A program made the position numbers and the translations under genes. Shown here piece after piece: positions 34,582 to 45,161 of a DNA stretch of 64,000 bases; the first letter of the stretch is position 1, and every line of letters starts with the position of its first letter. This DNA comes from Clonostachys chloroleuca (lineage: Eukaryota > Ascomycota > Sordariomycetes > Hypocreales > Bionectriaceae). The notes below the pieces were generated by a model. The model saw only the letters and a list, made by a program, of their open reading frames with translations, ran no database searches and was not told where the DNA came from. The stretch covers positions 19,902,001 through 19,966,000 of the forward strand of contig JBANAY010000003.1 in NCBI GenBank assembly GCA_037952775.1, in the 5' to 3' direction.

Positions 34582-36210
34582 TCACGACGCAATACAGTCA
34601 CGGTTGTAAAACGTCGTGCTCGAGCGTGCGGCCGGCGTGAAGCCACTCAACTCGCGGGTTGCCCTGAACATGTTGCATATTCCGCTGAGAGCATCCCAAC
34701 TAAAGGAGACACATCCCATGTTGATACCAACACATGTCTGGTAGCAAGCTGCGGCCTGGGGCACGGGGCCACTGGCTCTGATATATGCGGGATTGGAGCT
34801 GTCGGAAACCGCGCTGCCCATGAGGCCACAGTCCGCGTACTTGTCAGGGGCCCTGAGGCAACCACCGTCGTAGAAGTTGATTGGGCTGGTGGTATCTGAT
34901 GCAAAGCCAATTTGGACGAGGGATCCCTTGTACAATACGCATTCTTTGGTGTTCGTGTTCCAGGAGGCGGCACCACAGTACTGGTAGGCGTTCTTGCAGT
35001 GCTCGATGCAGGAGCGGAAGGTGACGGGTGTTGGCCATGGCGAGTCGTATTGCGATCGAGGCCGGACGTAAGACGCCTGTTCAGAGGCAGAGAGGCCGTT
35101 GCCCGCTGTGCCAAGTTGGACGCACTCTTGGGTACGCAGAGGAGCCAGGCTGGACGTAGTTGTTGAAGCAGTGAAGGAGCTGACCGGGACAGATCCGCTG
35201 CCAGAGCCGTAGTCGATAATGTACTGGTCGATGGTGGCAGGAGTAACTTGGTTCGACAGGAAGATGGAGTCAATCAGCACCGAGGCCGAGCCACCGATAT
35301 CACAACGCAGGGAGAAACGCAGCACAGGGTTTGCCTGAGAGGGCCGTGTTTGCCTCGTCACCTGAATATAAGCTGTGGGCGAGGTGGCGGGCTCCATGAT
35401 GAACTCGGACCAGAGGGCCTGGTCGTCGAAGAAGGCCAAGAGGCGGCAGTCATTCTGGGTTGTCGAGCCGGTTACAATGCTGTAGTAGAAGCGCAAGGTG
35501 TAATCAGTGTTGACGTTGAGCCCAGTCAGGCCCTGGGAGATGGACACCAAGTTACTAGCGGCTGCTTGACGCTTGAAGTTGCGACGAGAGGGGGCTTGGG
35601 AGCTGGTGCCGCTTCCAGTCACCTTGAGCTTCGCGCAGCCCGTTTCGCTCGTGCTTTCGCCAGTGTAACCGTCGGTCGAATCGTGCGATACATCGCCATC
35701 GGTTGTGAATCCGTCGGTGTTACGGGCAAGGTTGCCGTTCTGGACGGCGTTTGTTACAACGGCATCTGACGCAGTAGTCAATGGTGTTGTAGGTGTTCCA
35801 GCAGAGCCACTTGCAGAAGTGGGTGTGACTGCCGGCGTTGTGCTCGTAACAATGCCAGTATTCGTAGAGCTCTCGCTGGGAGTTGCGGCTGAAGAAGAGC
35901 TGGGCGTGGTCTCGACAGGCGTGCCAGTACCAGTACCAGTACTTGGGGTGTCGGATGCAGAGCTCGTCTCCACTATGATGCTCGACGACGAGGAGGGTGT
36001 CTCAAAGCTGAGGCTTGAAGGCGTGATCGAACCGGAGTTGCCCACCGACGTACTTGGTGTCGCTGTCGAGGAGACATTTGGTGTATCGGTGCTTGCATTG
36101 GAGAGTGTATTACTAGTCGCAGAGCTGGGCCGATGTACACACTTTTTCGCTGCTACAGCCTGGAAGGCTCCCGCGAGCGCGAAGGCTGCCAATCCCACTG
36201 TGGAGCGCAT
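34582..36210 (-). CDS. Secreted Ser/Thr-rich protein with carbohydrate-binding-like module and two PAN/apple-like domains
   Basis: Translation from ATG 36210 (MRSTVGLAAFALAGA) gives 542 residues in one exon. A signal peptide (about 1-21) is followed by about 150 residues of Ser/Thr/Pro-rich, probably O-glycosylated stalk. A Lys-Arg site (RRNFKRQ) precedes a beta-rich module (LVSISQGLTGLNVNTDYTLR ... VLIDSIFLSNQ), which resembles cell-wall carbohydrate-binding modules of fungi. Two cysteine-rich segments (CIEHCKNAYQYCGAASWNTN and CYQTCVGINMGCVSFSWDAL) have the spacing of PAN/apple folds. It is likely a cell-surface adhesin or wall protein. No catalytic residues and no clear GPI signal are seen. 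Confidence 0.8.
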   Translation of the reverse strand: MRSTVGLAAFALAGAFQAVAAKKCVHRPSSATSNTLSNASTDTPNVSSTATPSTSVGNSGSITPSSLSFETPSSSSSIIVETSSASDTPSTGTGTGTPVETTPSSSSAATPSESSTNTGIVTSTTPAVTPTSASGSAGTPTTPLTTASDAVVTNAVQNGNLARNTDGFTTDGDVSHDSTDGYTGESTSETGCAKLKVTGSGTSSQAPSRRNFKRQAAASNLVSISQGLTGLNVNTDYTLRFYYSIVTGSTTQNDCRLLAFFDDQALWSEFIMEPATSPTAYIQVTRQTRPSQANPVLRFSLRCDIGGSASVLIDSIFLSNQVTPATIDQYIIDYGSGSGSVPVSSFTASTTTSSLAPLRTQECVQLGTAGNGLSASEQASYVRPRSQYDSPWPTPVTFRSCIEHCKNAYQYCGAASWNTNTKECVLYKGSLVQIGFASDTTSPINFYDGGCLRAPDKYADCGLMGSAVSDSSNPAYIRASGPVPQAAACYQTCVGINMGCVSFSWDALSGICNMFRATRELSGFTPAARSSTTFYNRDCIAS

Positions 36211-37203
36211 GGTTGGCTTTGTTCGAATTGACAAAAAGCAACGATCGATCTGGGAGGTCTTGAGTTTGTCAACCACCACCAGAGATCAGCTGCAGAAACC
36301 ACGGCGAGACTGGCGTTGATATATTGGCTTCTCAGACCCATACTTCCCTTGCCAACTATTGCGACTAGCGGCTTGATAGTCGGGATCGACGCATCCATGC
36401 CCCTGATCTAGACGCAGTAGCGCCAGTCATCCTGCACCAGATGAGTCTAGACATGGCAATAGCGGGGAATAGCAAGTCATGGGGAAATGAGAACAAAAAT
36501 TAGATGAGATCGAGGCCAATCGGGCAGGAAGGCGCAGTTTCCCGTCTGTTCTTCTGCTTCAAAATAGTGCAAAGGCCGTGTTGGATTTCAAGGCACCTGA
36601 AATCAGTCTCTATGTACATATTTCGCGAGACAAAAGTTCTATTGGAGTGTGTTTTTTTTTCCGAAGCGCGTCTAGGGCACGCTGTCACGTGATGGCTCAC
36701 TCTAGCCGGTCCCCCAAGTCCCGCCAGCTGCCTACCTACCCTAGACTCTATTATGCATATTGGAGAGATATGAAATATGGCAGCAAAGAATCAAAATAAA
36801 ACTGTATATAGCTGAGCGAGAGAAAGAAGAGAAGGGACCAATTGATAGCGGCAGAAATCCTTTCAAAGACGAAAGCTAATGGAGTTGGAGGATTTGAGTC
36901 CAAAACGTTCATTGTAACGCCGTGAGTGGCAGAGCGCCTTGCGAAGCAAGATCACCATCTTTGCTAGAGTGAGGAAGACTGTCGAGATCTGAGTCCGCAC
37001 CAGTTCATGTCCCACATCAATTTGTCCTTGGAGAAATTTGGTCTATAGTTGGGAAGACTCTGTTGCCAAATACAATGCATTGTTCAGCCATTCGTTGGAG
37101 GGGTTCTTGTGACGTCATATCACGACAGAATCCAAGCGCGAGTTATTCGCAACCATCCAAAAAAATCTCCAGCGAGTTCTAGGATAAAGCTATCAAGGCA
37201 AAA
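36211..37203. other. Intergenic, divergent promoters
   Basis: This is the region between the divergent PAN-domain gene and the Ypd1-like gene. There is a T-run at 36650-36660 and AT-rich sequence, but no gene is recognised. Confidence 0.6.
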
Positions 37204-37755
37204 ATGGCAACACAAGTTTCTGAAAAATGTGCCAAACAGGTCTTGAACATCCAGGTCTTTGCTCAGATCCTGGAAATGGACGAGGACCTGGTTGAGCGGG
37301 AATTCAGCTCGGAGATTGTCTTGTCGTTCTTCGAGGAAACGCAAAAGATTTTGGCTTCTATGGAAGAGGAATTGAAGGTTTTTTTTCCAGATACAAAAGG
37401 AAGAATCGCTAGGAAAAACATCAAAGAGCCTTACTTTCATAGCGAGCGGCTAATCAGTCGGTGTGGCAGGGAGCAGGCAAACTTTCCAACCCTAGCCTGC
37501 TTGGGCGAATGTGTCAGGGGATCCGCAGCGACTTTGGGCTTGGAAAAGATCAGTGAAAGTGGGAGAAAAATTCATTGCTTTGGATTCAGAAGAACTGAGG
37601 ACGGATCATTCCATGAGGGTGATGATAGCTTGAGCCTCGGTCGGATTCGCAGTGAGATAGCCGTCATGAGACATGAGCTTGTAGAGGCACGCAAAGCTTT
37701 GAATGGTGTGTATGAGCTCAAGGTAATGGAAAGGAAGGTGAAAGTAAGGAATTGA
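37204..37755 (+). CDS. Ypd1-like histidine-phosphotransfer (HPt) protein lacking the phospho-accepting histidine
   Basis: The product is 183 residues from ATG 37204, without introns in this model. The fold signature of fungal Ypd1/HPT-1 is clear: VFAQILEMDEDLVEREFSSE, IVLSFFEETQKILASMEEEL, then LACLGECVRGSAATLGLEKI and LSLGRIRSEIAVMRHELVEA. In Ypd1 proteins the third segment normally reads LGHFLKGSSATLGL, with His accepting phosphate. Here that position is Glu102 (codon GAA), while flanking residues are kept. About 35 residues between helices (residues 58-92, from KVFFPDTKG to SRCGREQ) have no counterpart in ordinary Ypd1 and could hide an intron, although a good donor is not visible (GTTTTT). 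A phosphorelay-dead decoy, a constitutive mimic or a decaying paralogue are the options. Cytosolic/nuclear location is expected from the family. Confidence 0.82.
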   Translation: MATQVSEKCAKQVLNIQVFAQILEMDEDLVEREFSSEIVLSFFEETQKILASMEEELKVFFPDTKGRIARKNIKEPYFHSERLISRCGREQANFPTLACLGECVRGSAATLGLEKISESGRKIHCFGFRRTEDGSFHEGDDSLSLGRIRSEIAVMRHELVEARKALNGVYELKVMERKVKVRN

Positions 37756-38829
37756 TTATTTTGAATGGCAAAGATAAAGAGGAATAGCACTAGCGGATTG
37801 GTATTGTACAACTCATTGTGCAACACGGAAAAATTGATCCCTGATCCAAGAAACCGAAAACATAATTCTGTCACCTCTCTCTTTTTTCCCTTTGGAGCAT
37901 TAAGGGTAGCCGGGATGCGAGCTAACATTCCGGCCATGCGGTCAGCAAATTTTCTCCAACCATTTCCTTTCCTTTCCGTATTTCTTTTTTTATTTACTAG
38001 AAGATTGTGCTGGCTCAGCTTAAGAGAGGTGAGCCCCGACAAGTCACATCAACCTTGCAAGGCTCGTGCGTGAACAGCTGACCACCAGGATATAGCTGGG
38101 CATCATTAGGCCGACGCTTGTCGTTTGCTGACACTGAGATGTGACGAGAAATCAAGTTCTAAGACATTCCACGTACAATGGAGCTTATTCTCCAAGCATT
38201 TGTGGGATCCAGTGTTGGGCATCAATTGTTTTCAGCCCTCAAGTGGCTCGCATTAGGTGATTCATGCTGACAGGCTCCAGCCTGATCACGTACTCAAGTA
38301 CGAGGTAGAAGTACCTCGAGATACCCCGAATATGCACAAATGCTCTTCTGAATGTTAGTTTTGTGGCGGTAATGCGACACAACCAGTGACGCGTACACCA
38401 CGGCAAGACCAAACCCCTCTGTTTGTTCAAGGGTCATGGCCGTGGGTACCAAGTTCCCCGTCCTGCACGATGGGGCTGACGGTGCTACAATCAGGCTCCC
38501 CGCAGTTGGCAATTGCAGGGAAATTGCACATTTCCATTGTATTATGAATAGCTGTATAATTCTTTCAGTACATGTCTTGGATGCAACCTCCCGTCACTCT
38601 CTTGTTAAGCGGTTAGAGGATGAAGCTGGGAGGTGGTGATTGAAGTCTCCATGACTGAGATACATTTAAAGGATATTTAAATTAAGAATACTGGGTAAAA
38701 GTTTAAGAGAGAGCGACAGAGGAAGGAAACGATAGAAAAGAAGACAACATAAGAAGAAAAATTAAGGACGAAGGTGGGATAGGGAACAATTCAACCGTCA
38801 AAACAATACCTGTACCTAATTCCTTTCGT
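37756..38829. other. Convergent intergenic stretch
   Basis: This lies between the 3' ends of the Ypd1-like and TPR genes. A pyrimidine-rich run occurs at 37960-37995 and purine-rich, AT-rich sequence at 38690-38790. No gene is recognised. Confidence 0.6.
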
Positions 38830-40386
38830 TTACCAAAGCATCCAACTGACCATTTTCATGAAAGCGTCATCTGTGTCCTCAGCGGGCCACTCGTGTCTAC
38901 TAATCGACGCCCGGATCTGCCGCGCCCTGGCTCTGAGTTCTGCCACTTGGGTAGCGTCCGAGCCATCGCGCTCCTCGTTCCGAGCAAGAAACCAACAGGC
39001 TCTAGCTAGGTGAGCATTCAACGCAGCGCTGTTTCCTTCGCACATATCAATGATTTGTCTCAACACAGCCGACGATACGTCGGTCAACCCGCGATCGGCC
39101 TGTATGAGAGCAACTAGGAAGAGCGAGTCAGCCACCCTGGGACCTCCATGCGGCCCGTAAAAGGTGCGCCTCATGGTAATGGAATATGAGGCTAGCTCCT
39201 GGGCTTCCATAGCCTTGCCTTGTGCCAAGCATATACGAGCAAAAAGGATAATATCCCCGCCGTAGTTTGAATCTGGTGATACCTCAATGGACTCAAGTGT
39301 CATTTGCCGCTCAGCCCAGAACCGCCGGAGAGAGCTGATAGCTTCGTCGACTTGTCCCGCTCTGAGATGTACAAGTGACTGGATAGGTCGAGCTCGAGGG
39401 GTCATGTAAGGCTTTTTGTCAGCGCCCTCTGTGTCGAAGTATGGGGCTTTATCCGCATAGATGGCATCCGCTTTGCGTAAAAATACCGATGCTTGATCGG
39501 CATCTCCAAGCTCAGTATAAGCGTAGGCAATCGCGTCACACACTTTTGCCACAGCCATGGAATTGGGCCCATATCGATCCTCCTCTATCTGAAGAACGCG
39601 CTTGAACGAAACCAGGGCAGCACGTGGGCGGGCAAGATCCAGAAGGGCGTGGCCCTGCAGAATGTACGTCCTCGAGAGGAAGTCGTGAGTCATTCGTGCT
39701 CCGAACATAGGGACTTGGATTTCCTCTATAATGTAATTGATGAAGTACGTAGTAAGGTCTGGCTGTTGGTTCTCTTGAGCATACCTGAGGTGAAAACATT
39801 AGTCAAGAGTAGGACCTAGAGCGTTGAACACTGACCGGCCTGCTCGCAAAACAAGCTCCATCCATCCCGTTTTCCTTCTCTCCTGAATCTCAATATTTTT
39901 GGTCACTTCAATAGTTCGAATAATGTGCGGGAGCACAGCCTGGCTTGCCTTGAACGAATCGTAGCCTGGTCGGGAAAAGTCGGGTAGGGCTCTGTCGAAG
40001 ATTCGAACGGCATGACTAAATGCAGAGTTGACTAGGTCGTCCTGAATTCCTTCGAATGGATTGCTGACAGATAGTACGAGGTTACCATTATCGTTTATGC
40101 GAATAATGGACCGTTCGATAAGCTCGGCGATGGCCTGGTCGAGCCTAAACGCGATCGAATCAGCTTAGATGACATCACAGCTAAAGGAGAGGTAAAGTTA
40201 CTCTTCTTTGTTTTTGAGGAAATTATATGACTGATTCTCCACCACAGCAGCAGGTGGAGCAAGCAATGACCTTGGGATGCAGTCGGGATTGAAAAAGAAT
40301 AGTAGGTCCACGACGCGTTTGGCCGTGTGGGAGAGGTTTGAAGCCCTTGGATCCGACATCGTAGGCACGTAGTAGGTGGAAGACAT
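38830..40386 (-). CDS. TPR protein resembling the C-terminal half of an NB-ARC/TPR STAND protein
   Basis: The model is complement(join(38830..39784,39836..40144,40202..40386)), 482 residues. The introns of 51 bases (GTCAGT...TCAG) and 57 bases (GTAACT...TTAG) join FLKNKEE to LDQAIAELIERSIIRINDNG and VLRAGR to YAQENQQPDL. The first part (AKRVVDLLFFFNPDCIPRSL) matches the winged-helix-like segment that follows NB-ARC in fungal NB-ARC/TPR proteins, and the rest is TPR helices (HALLDLARPRAALVSFKRVL, AIAYAYTELGDADQASVFLR). No P-loop domain precedes it. The start is uncertain: ATG 40386 (MSSTYYVPTMS) is used, and ATG 40461 is in frame. This could be a truncated NLR relic or a regulator that works without the NTPase. 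Confidence 0.75.
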
Positions 40387-43300
40387 GATTGGATGATGCC
40401 TTTTGAGCGGAGTGTTAGAGTTAAATAATGAATACGCCGCACCTAAAAGATAGGCTGCCATCGGGGGATTTACGCTCAGGTTTGGCGCGTAATGATTTTC
40501 CAATCACTTGAGAAGTGCTGATGTTTTAATGTGTGCATCTGTGCAGTGTTGACCGGAATTTCAATGTTGGGATGCTAGAACGGTATTCAGACCTTGAATG
40601 GCCTAGAATCGAAGCAGTGGCCCATGTGAAGCTTACGAAGTGGGATGATATGGGGATGGAGTGGAGGGCCTGATGGGCAGAAGAGGGGAAAAGGAGTTTA
40701 TTAACCCCCGCCTCACTTTGCTTCTTTGCAGCCTTTCTTCCTGTTGGTCAAGCTCATGAGTCATCAGTCCTCAGCTCGACACTATCGGTCTTACCTATTT
40801 ACTTGCATTTTCAGCCCGCCATTATGCAGTGTTCACTAATATTTCCAGTCATGGGACCACAAGTTAATTGACTTGTCACTTAATGTACTGTGGCGGACAA
40901 TGTCTTGGATTCAGCCGTATATGAGAATATTGGGCGGGCTGAACAAGCAAGATGCAACGGAGAAATGTGTCCCCGAAAATATACTCTTACGATTAAGGAA
41001 AGTTATGCCAGAGCGACCGTCATTAAATATACGTTTCATCATTCACCCACAGCAGTTGCGAATACGAATCGATTATATCACCAGGCCAACCTATGCTCTG
41101 TGCCAAAGTCCTGTCAGCACCGGATTCTGCTCCAAAATTGGAATGCAGCGGCGGCGTGAACATTCTCTGCCATCATAATACCAAAAGTACATGCCCTGTC
41201 TCCCTCACCCTCTTTGAATGACGACTGTGTTGTTTCAGAAACTGCTCAGTGCGCGCTCACTGTAATACTAAAGTGAGGGGTAGGTGATGATAGCGACTCG
41301 TGGAGGCCACGCAGGTCGAGAGGTCGGAATTTGTTCCAAGATAGGATGATAATGTGACTCATGTCGGCCAAATCACATTTTGGACTGTCTTGAACATGGC
41401 AATTAGGCTCATGAGTAGCTGGACGGCGAATCAGCCTTTCACCCCTTTCATAGCTCTGGTTTAATTATATGTAGTTGGCTTGTTCAGACCTTAGAGCTAC
41501 AATAAAAGGTATCTGAATCCAGTCGCGTCGCTATGGACGGTACATTCGTAAGCCAATCAATCAGGAAGACAACTGCGCTATTAACCATTCTCTTGTATCC
41601 TTTGCCAATCCCTGCTTGTTTTTTCTACTTCTGCCTGGTATTCTCGGAGTTTGTCGAAACTGTAAACAAGGAGTCACCCGATATGTTTGGTAGAGGTCTT
41701 AATGTACCATATTCTTCTGCATCAACAGGACTCTCATACCTGAAGCTCCGTTTTGTGATCAAACAAATGATTTAGGGGACGTGTCTACCGCCAGAGCATC
41801 AAACGCTCTGCATGGCTGGTCCTTGGAAGCTCCAACACTGTTATGCGACAAATCGAGGACCCGCTGGCGATTCACACATATCTTTAATCTCGAATAGGTT
41901 TGTATACCGTATCAACCAAGGGATTTACTCGAAGTTGCTTGAACCCACTTTGGGAGACCGCGGAAGAATATCCAGCCTCTGAGAGTTTATCGGGTGTTTT
42001 GAATATGCAGGAACAGCCCGACATCTTGGAATTCTTCGAATCTAGCGTCAACATGAACCGCGGCAACGCTTCCGTTGCCCCGCCCGAGTGTCAAGAAGGT
42101 GGGATGGCTGGAATTTGGCACAGCCATGTGCTCGGGCCAGTATGAGATCTACGTTTCACGATCCTGAGGGCTGGTGCATGAAAACACCACTCTCTGTCGT
42201 CATGCACCGCCCCAAGCTCTTACCGAGGGAAAGCCGTGACCGGAACCCCTGGGGCATTTCCGATGTATCGCGCCAATGTTGCATTCGGTGTGCCTGTCTC
42301 ATGGTCTGTGGAGCCTGGAATGCCGAGGAATACGTGCTGGATCAATTCTAGAGCCATGTTTGAGCGGGTCGGGCCATGCCTTTGGTAGTTTTGGCTAGAT
42401 CAAGCCTCGTTGTTACGGGTGAAAGAGGGGGCAGGGTCCAAAATAATACCCTCGTGGTGATCAATGCGGCATGCGAACCGCTTGCTCACGCATGCAAGAT
42501 CCCCAATCGAGGGTACGACAGCCCATTGTTTAGCATAAACGGCGAATTATATTGGAGACCAATCTGCATGGTAAAAAAGGCTGGCCACCCCAGCTGTGAT
42601 GTTAGATTTCAAGACTACCATAATGATTATATACTCAATTGCCCCCGTTTTCGCCCGAGGCTGGACCGTCAATGGCGATGGACACGACTCGCGGTAGGTT
42701 TCATTACGGTTATTGTTCGAATCTAGAAGGGTGAAAATGCCCGAGAAGAATGATAATTCGGCCGAATTGGCACGAGATTGATTTGTTATGATCGTCCTTG
42801 TCTCAGATTAGTATCATCAGAGTGGATGCTGGTGATCATTAATTAAAGGATGACAACCATCGCCCGGGGCACATGGTATGCCGGGACTACAAACCTTCCA
42901 AATGTTTACACTAGAAGCAATGTAGCTAGATAGTAAAGGGGCTATGGAAGAATTCCCGCCCCCAAACGTGGTTCCCCTGTCTTCCCGGTGTGGAGTGAAG
43001 TGAAGGGAGAACAACTCGCTTTCCCGCGGCTTGCGATGATCTCGTCTCGGGTCACGAAGGCTCAATTCTGAAGTACTTTGGTCTGTACAGGTTCATTGTG
43101 ACTAGCATCCACGAATCACAAGCCAGTTCAGTGACCAGAGGGATCCATTTGTCAGTTAGTTCTATTATTGTAACTCAGCTCCCAACTTCAGGAAGCATAA
43201 GTGGGATTGATTTGCTTGTGAAAGAATGGATGGCATAACGAAACAGCATTAACCTGTTTCCGCGTTGCCCACCTCCTCAGGAAAGTCTCTCATCGGGATC

Positions 43301-43496
43301 CACGGTGGTTGGCATCCTTGGTTTCATCCTCGGCATTGTGTTTGGCTCGCTATTAACACATTCCCCTATATATCGATGCTTCCCCCTTACCCTAGTAGAG
43401 ATCAATCTGATAAGACCGCATTTACTAGGCTAGATTACATGGGATTTCTCATCTTGAAAACCACTTTCCAAGCATTCTGTGCTTCACTGACTTACG
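40387..43496. other. Long intergenic stretch, no gene recognised
   Basis: About 3.1 kb with only short open frames (up to 116 codons) and no domain motifs, splice-consistent model, tRNA or clear transposon ends. The sequence composition varies, with a GC-richer patch at 42050-42300. It may contain very old decayed sequence that cannot be recognised by eye. Confidence 0.5.
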
Positions 43497-45161
43497 ATGA
43501 GTGGTTCTTTTACACCCGAGCAGCGCATTCACATTGTTGATGCATTTGCCTGCACCCTTTACCACCGTGTTAAACAGCACCCTACCCAGAACGACATCGC
43601 TGATATCATTGCAGAGCTGCATGGTAGCCTTCGACGGCTAAATGTTGAGGCTGGCGATTTCCACTCCCTTCTACGAGACCCGCGGAGTGCTTATTCTGGC
43701 CAACTCGTCACAGTCATCGACGACTGTGACGGCACTCTCAGGCATCTCCAATATACACTCGACAACCAAGGCCGAGCACTAGGTGTCATTAGATCTCAGC
43801 TATGGAGCAGGATCTCAACCATCAATAGGCTGATTGACGCCGTTCAGATGCAGCACCCAAGGGGCATGCAGACAACTCCCAGACCACCCGGTGGGCATGG
43901 GAGAGGAGGGCGTCGGGACTCGAAAGATTCAATCCCACGGTCCAGTTCTCGAAACGATTACTCGTATTATTATACAACTCCAACTTCCAAACCGAAGACA
44001 GTTCCTCCCCCCATCCCACCCAAGATCCCTCTCGACAAGCCATACATTCAAGTTGGGGATCAACCATCGTCAGAGTATGATAGCTCGGGCTATTCATACA
44101 TTCTCACGACATCGATTTCAACAAATAATACAACTGCCAAAGACAATACAGATCCTCGCTTTGTCAGGTCGCCATCGCGTTCCCAGTACCATCATAGAAG
44201 AGGCAATTCTCTCCCAATCGGGCGAATGGATACTCCGTTCATCCCTCGGGACTCTAATGCTTCAACGCATGTCTCTGAGCTTCCCGGCAGTTCAAGTTTC
44301 AGAGCCCAACCAATTCCATTTACCTCCTCCTCTTCACAAAGTGTTCCAGCGATTGAGTCTGGCCTGGCACCTGATAGCCATGGCCAACCAATCTCTATGG
44401 ACGCCGAATGGACCAAAATTGACCGCGATATTGTCAGCCCTGGTGTTCTTGAACTTGCTGGGGTCAGATACGAAGCAAGGCCCTCATACGTCGCGGTGCT
44501 TGGAAGACTTTCAAAGGATCAAATCTCTGCGTTTGCTAGGCAAACTGCCAATTACCGAGCAGGGAGACCCATTCACCCTAAAGACTGGCAGCTTGCTAGT
44601 GGCAAAGGAAGAGTGCCCAAGACACAAAGAAGGACATCCGATAGCAGCAACAGCAGTAAAGCTGAATCTATCGCATCGCGTGCGACTGTTGATCCTCGTA
44701 GGAAGAGGCGCTCAACCACCAGCGACGTGCCTCCCAAATCAGTTCTGAAGAAGCGAAGCATGAACAGAGTTCGGTTTGATCCCAACCTTGAAGAAATCAA
44801 ACCCAAACCAAGTTCAGTACAAGACGATCGAGAGAAAACCCATCCCAGCCGTAGCCAAAGCTATGATGAACGGGATCGCATTTACGAACTATCAGGGGAC
44901 TCACCTCACCGACGCCCCCGGAGTGCCTCTCGTGCCAGTAGCATGAATGACCGACCCCGCAGCTACTCGTACGATGTCGACCGCGACTACTACTCCCCGA
45001 GCTCGGGCTATGAAGATTATGATCGACGATCCCACCGAAGTGACGGTCGCAGGTCGCGACTAAGCATAAGTGGCACTGCTAATCGCTTGCTCTCTGCGCT
45101 GAGCAGCAAGGGCAGTAGCCAGAGTCAGAGCAGAGGAGACAGAGACTTGGCGTACAATTAG
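43497..45161 (+). CDS. Largely disordered protein with a DUF8035-like segment
   Basis: The product is 554 residues from ATG 43497 (MSGSFTPEQRIHIV), a single exon. An N-terminal helical part (about 1-120) is followed by Ser/Arg/Pro-rich disorder. In the middle, about residues 303-360, sits a short ordered block (AEWTKIDRDIVSPGVLELAG, RYEARPSYVAVLGRLSKDQI) of the kind found in fungal DUF8035 proteins. The C-terminal third is rich in Arg/Ser/Asp/Tyr (RSYSYDVDRDYYSPSSGYED) and has a basic stretch DPRRKRRS that may target the nucleus. Function is unknown. The composition resembles scaffold or RNA-associated proteins, but nothing specific shows it. Confidence 0.8.
   Translation: MSGSFTPEQRIHIVDAFACTLYHRVKQHPTQNDIADIIAELHGSLRRLNVEAGDFHSLLRDPRSAYSGQLVTVIDDCDGTLRHLQYTLDNQGRALGVIRSQLWSRISTINRLIDAVQMQHPRGMQTTPRPPGGHGRGGRRDSKDSIPRSSSRNDYSYYYTTPTSKPKTVPPPIPPKIPLDKPYIQVGDQPSSEYDSSGYSYILTTSISTNNTTAKDNTDPRFVRSPSRSQYHHRRGNSLPIGRMDTPFIPRDSNASTHVSELPGSSSFRAQPIPFTSSSSQSVPAIESGLAPDSHGQPISMDAEWTKIDRDIVSPGVLELAGVRYEARPSYVAVLGRLSKDQISAFARQTANYRAGRPIHPKDWQLASGKGRVPKTQRRTSDSSNSSKAESIASRATVDPRRKRRSTTSDVPPKSVLKKRSMNRVRFDPNLEEIKPKPSSVQDDREKTHPSRSQSYDERDRIYELSGDSPHRRPRSASRASSMNDRPRSYSYDVDRDYYSPSSGYEDYDRRSHRSDGRRSRLSISGTANRLLSALSSKGSSQSQSRGDRDLAYN

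Noticed and set aside
35248..36319. Plus-strand open frames of 173 and 204 codons over the PAN-domain gene
   Set aside because: They mirror Ser/Thr-rich coding sequence of the minus-strand secreted protein, whose signal peptide and cysteine pattern are convincing.
41533..42726. Open frames of 80-116 codons in the long gap at 40.4-43.5 kb
   Set aside because: No signal peptide, domain, intron-consistent extension or codon pattern supports any of them.
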